Positions 6,933-6,981 of a stretch of DNA of 6,981 nt are shown piece by piece. The notes under the pieces were generated by a model. It made no database searches and had not been told where the DNA came from. It saw only the letters and a list, made by a program, of their open reading frames with translations. Position 1 is the stretch's first letter. Each line of letters begins with the position of its first letter. Both the position numbers and the translations under genes were made by a program. This DNA comes from Bacillota bacterium (GTDB lineage Bacteria > Bacillota_E > Sulfobacillia > Sulfobacillales > Sulfobacillaceae): the NCBI GenBank assembly GCA_021802225.1, contig JAKAAS010000085.1, positions 1 through 6,981 on the forward strand, given 5' to 3'.

Positions 6933-6981
6933 CCAAAGGGAGCCGAAACTAAAAACTTCCTATTGTCACTCCGAGATTCAG

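Noticed and set aside
6935..6981. AAAGGGAG after the last stop as ribosome binding site of a further gene
   Set aside because: No ATG, GTG or TTG lies at a suitable distance; the only nearby TTG (6963) is about 20 bases away, and the window ends too soon to judge.

Overview
The window looks like part of a bacterial anti-phage or accessory island. It holds three protein-coding genes, all on the + strand, and one 679-base stretch without a gene that appears to hold a structured, intron-like RNA. The host cannot be named from this sequence. Strong purine-rich Shine-Dalgarno sequences, a TTG start and moderate GC would suit a Firmicutes-type bacterium, possibly of the Sulfobacillus/Alicyclobacillus kind, but that is a weak inference.

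Left part (1-2479): a 5'-truncated gene for PglZ, the alkaline-phosphatase-superfamily protein that is a hallmark of BREX phage-defence systems. Its N-terminal region resembles the BREX type 3 version. A 231-residue gene is translationally coupled to it through an ATGA overlap. In BREX-3 loci (typical order brxF, brxC, pglX, brxH, pglZ, brxA) this slot is normally held by the small helical protein BrxA. The protein here is of about that size and has a winged-helix-like middle, but it is not recognisably BrxA. The methylase, ATPase and helicase genes of the system, if present, would lie upstream of the window.

Middle (2480-3158): no convincing gene. The first ~480 bases are rich in hairpins. 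They begin with a group II intron-like 5' end (GTGCGA) two bases after the upstream stop codon, contain a block resembling the RNA next to domain IV, and carry a domain V-like hairpin followed by a possible AC 3' end. There is no reverse transcriptase. I read it as an ORF-less, probably degenerate group II intron-like element, with modest confidence. The last ~200 bases are a leader for the next gene.

Right part (3159-6932): a 1257-residue gene with a TTG start and a good Shine-Dalgarno. I do not recognise most of it. The C-terminal ~150 residues carry a clear PD-(D/E)XK nuclease-type motif (D1136, E1151-V-K1153). Its base composition looks more AT-rich than the left genes. Its position beside a PglZ locus makes it a candidate uncharacterised defence nuclease. 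The final 49 bases (6933-6981) hold no identifiable feature.

Taken together, the two left genes probably work as the end of a BREX-type operon. The large nuclease-like gene is separated by the RNA element and is probably an independently acquired neighbour; whether it works with BREX cannot be told from here.
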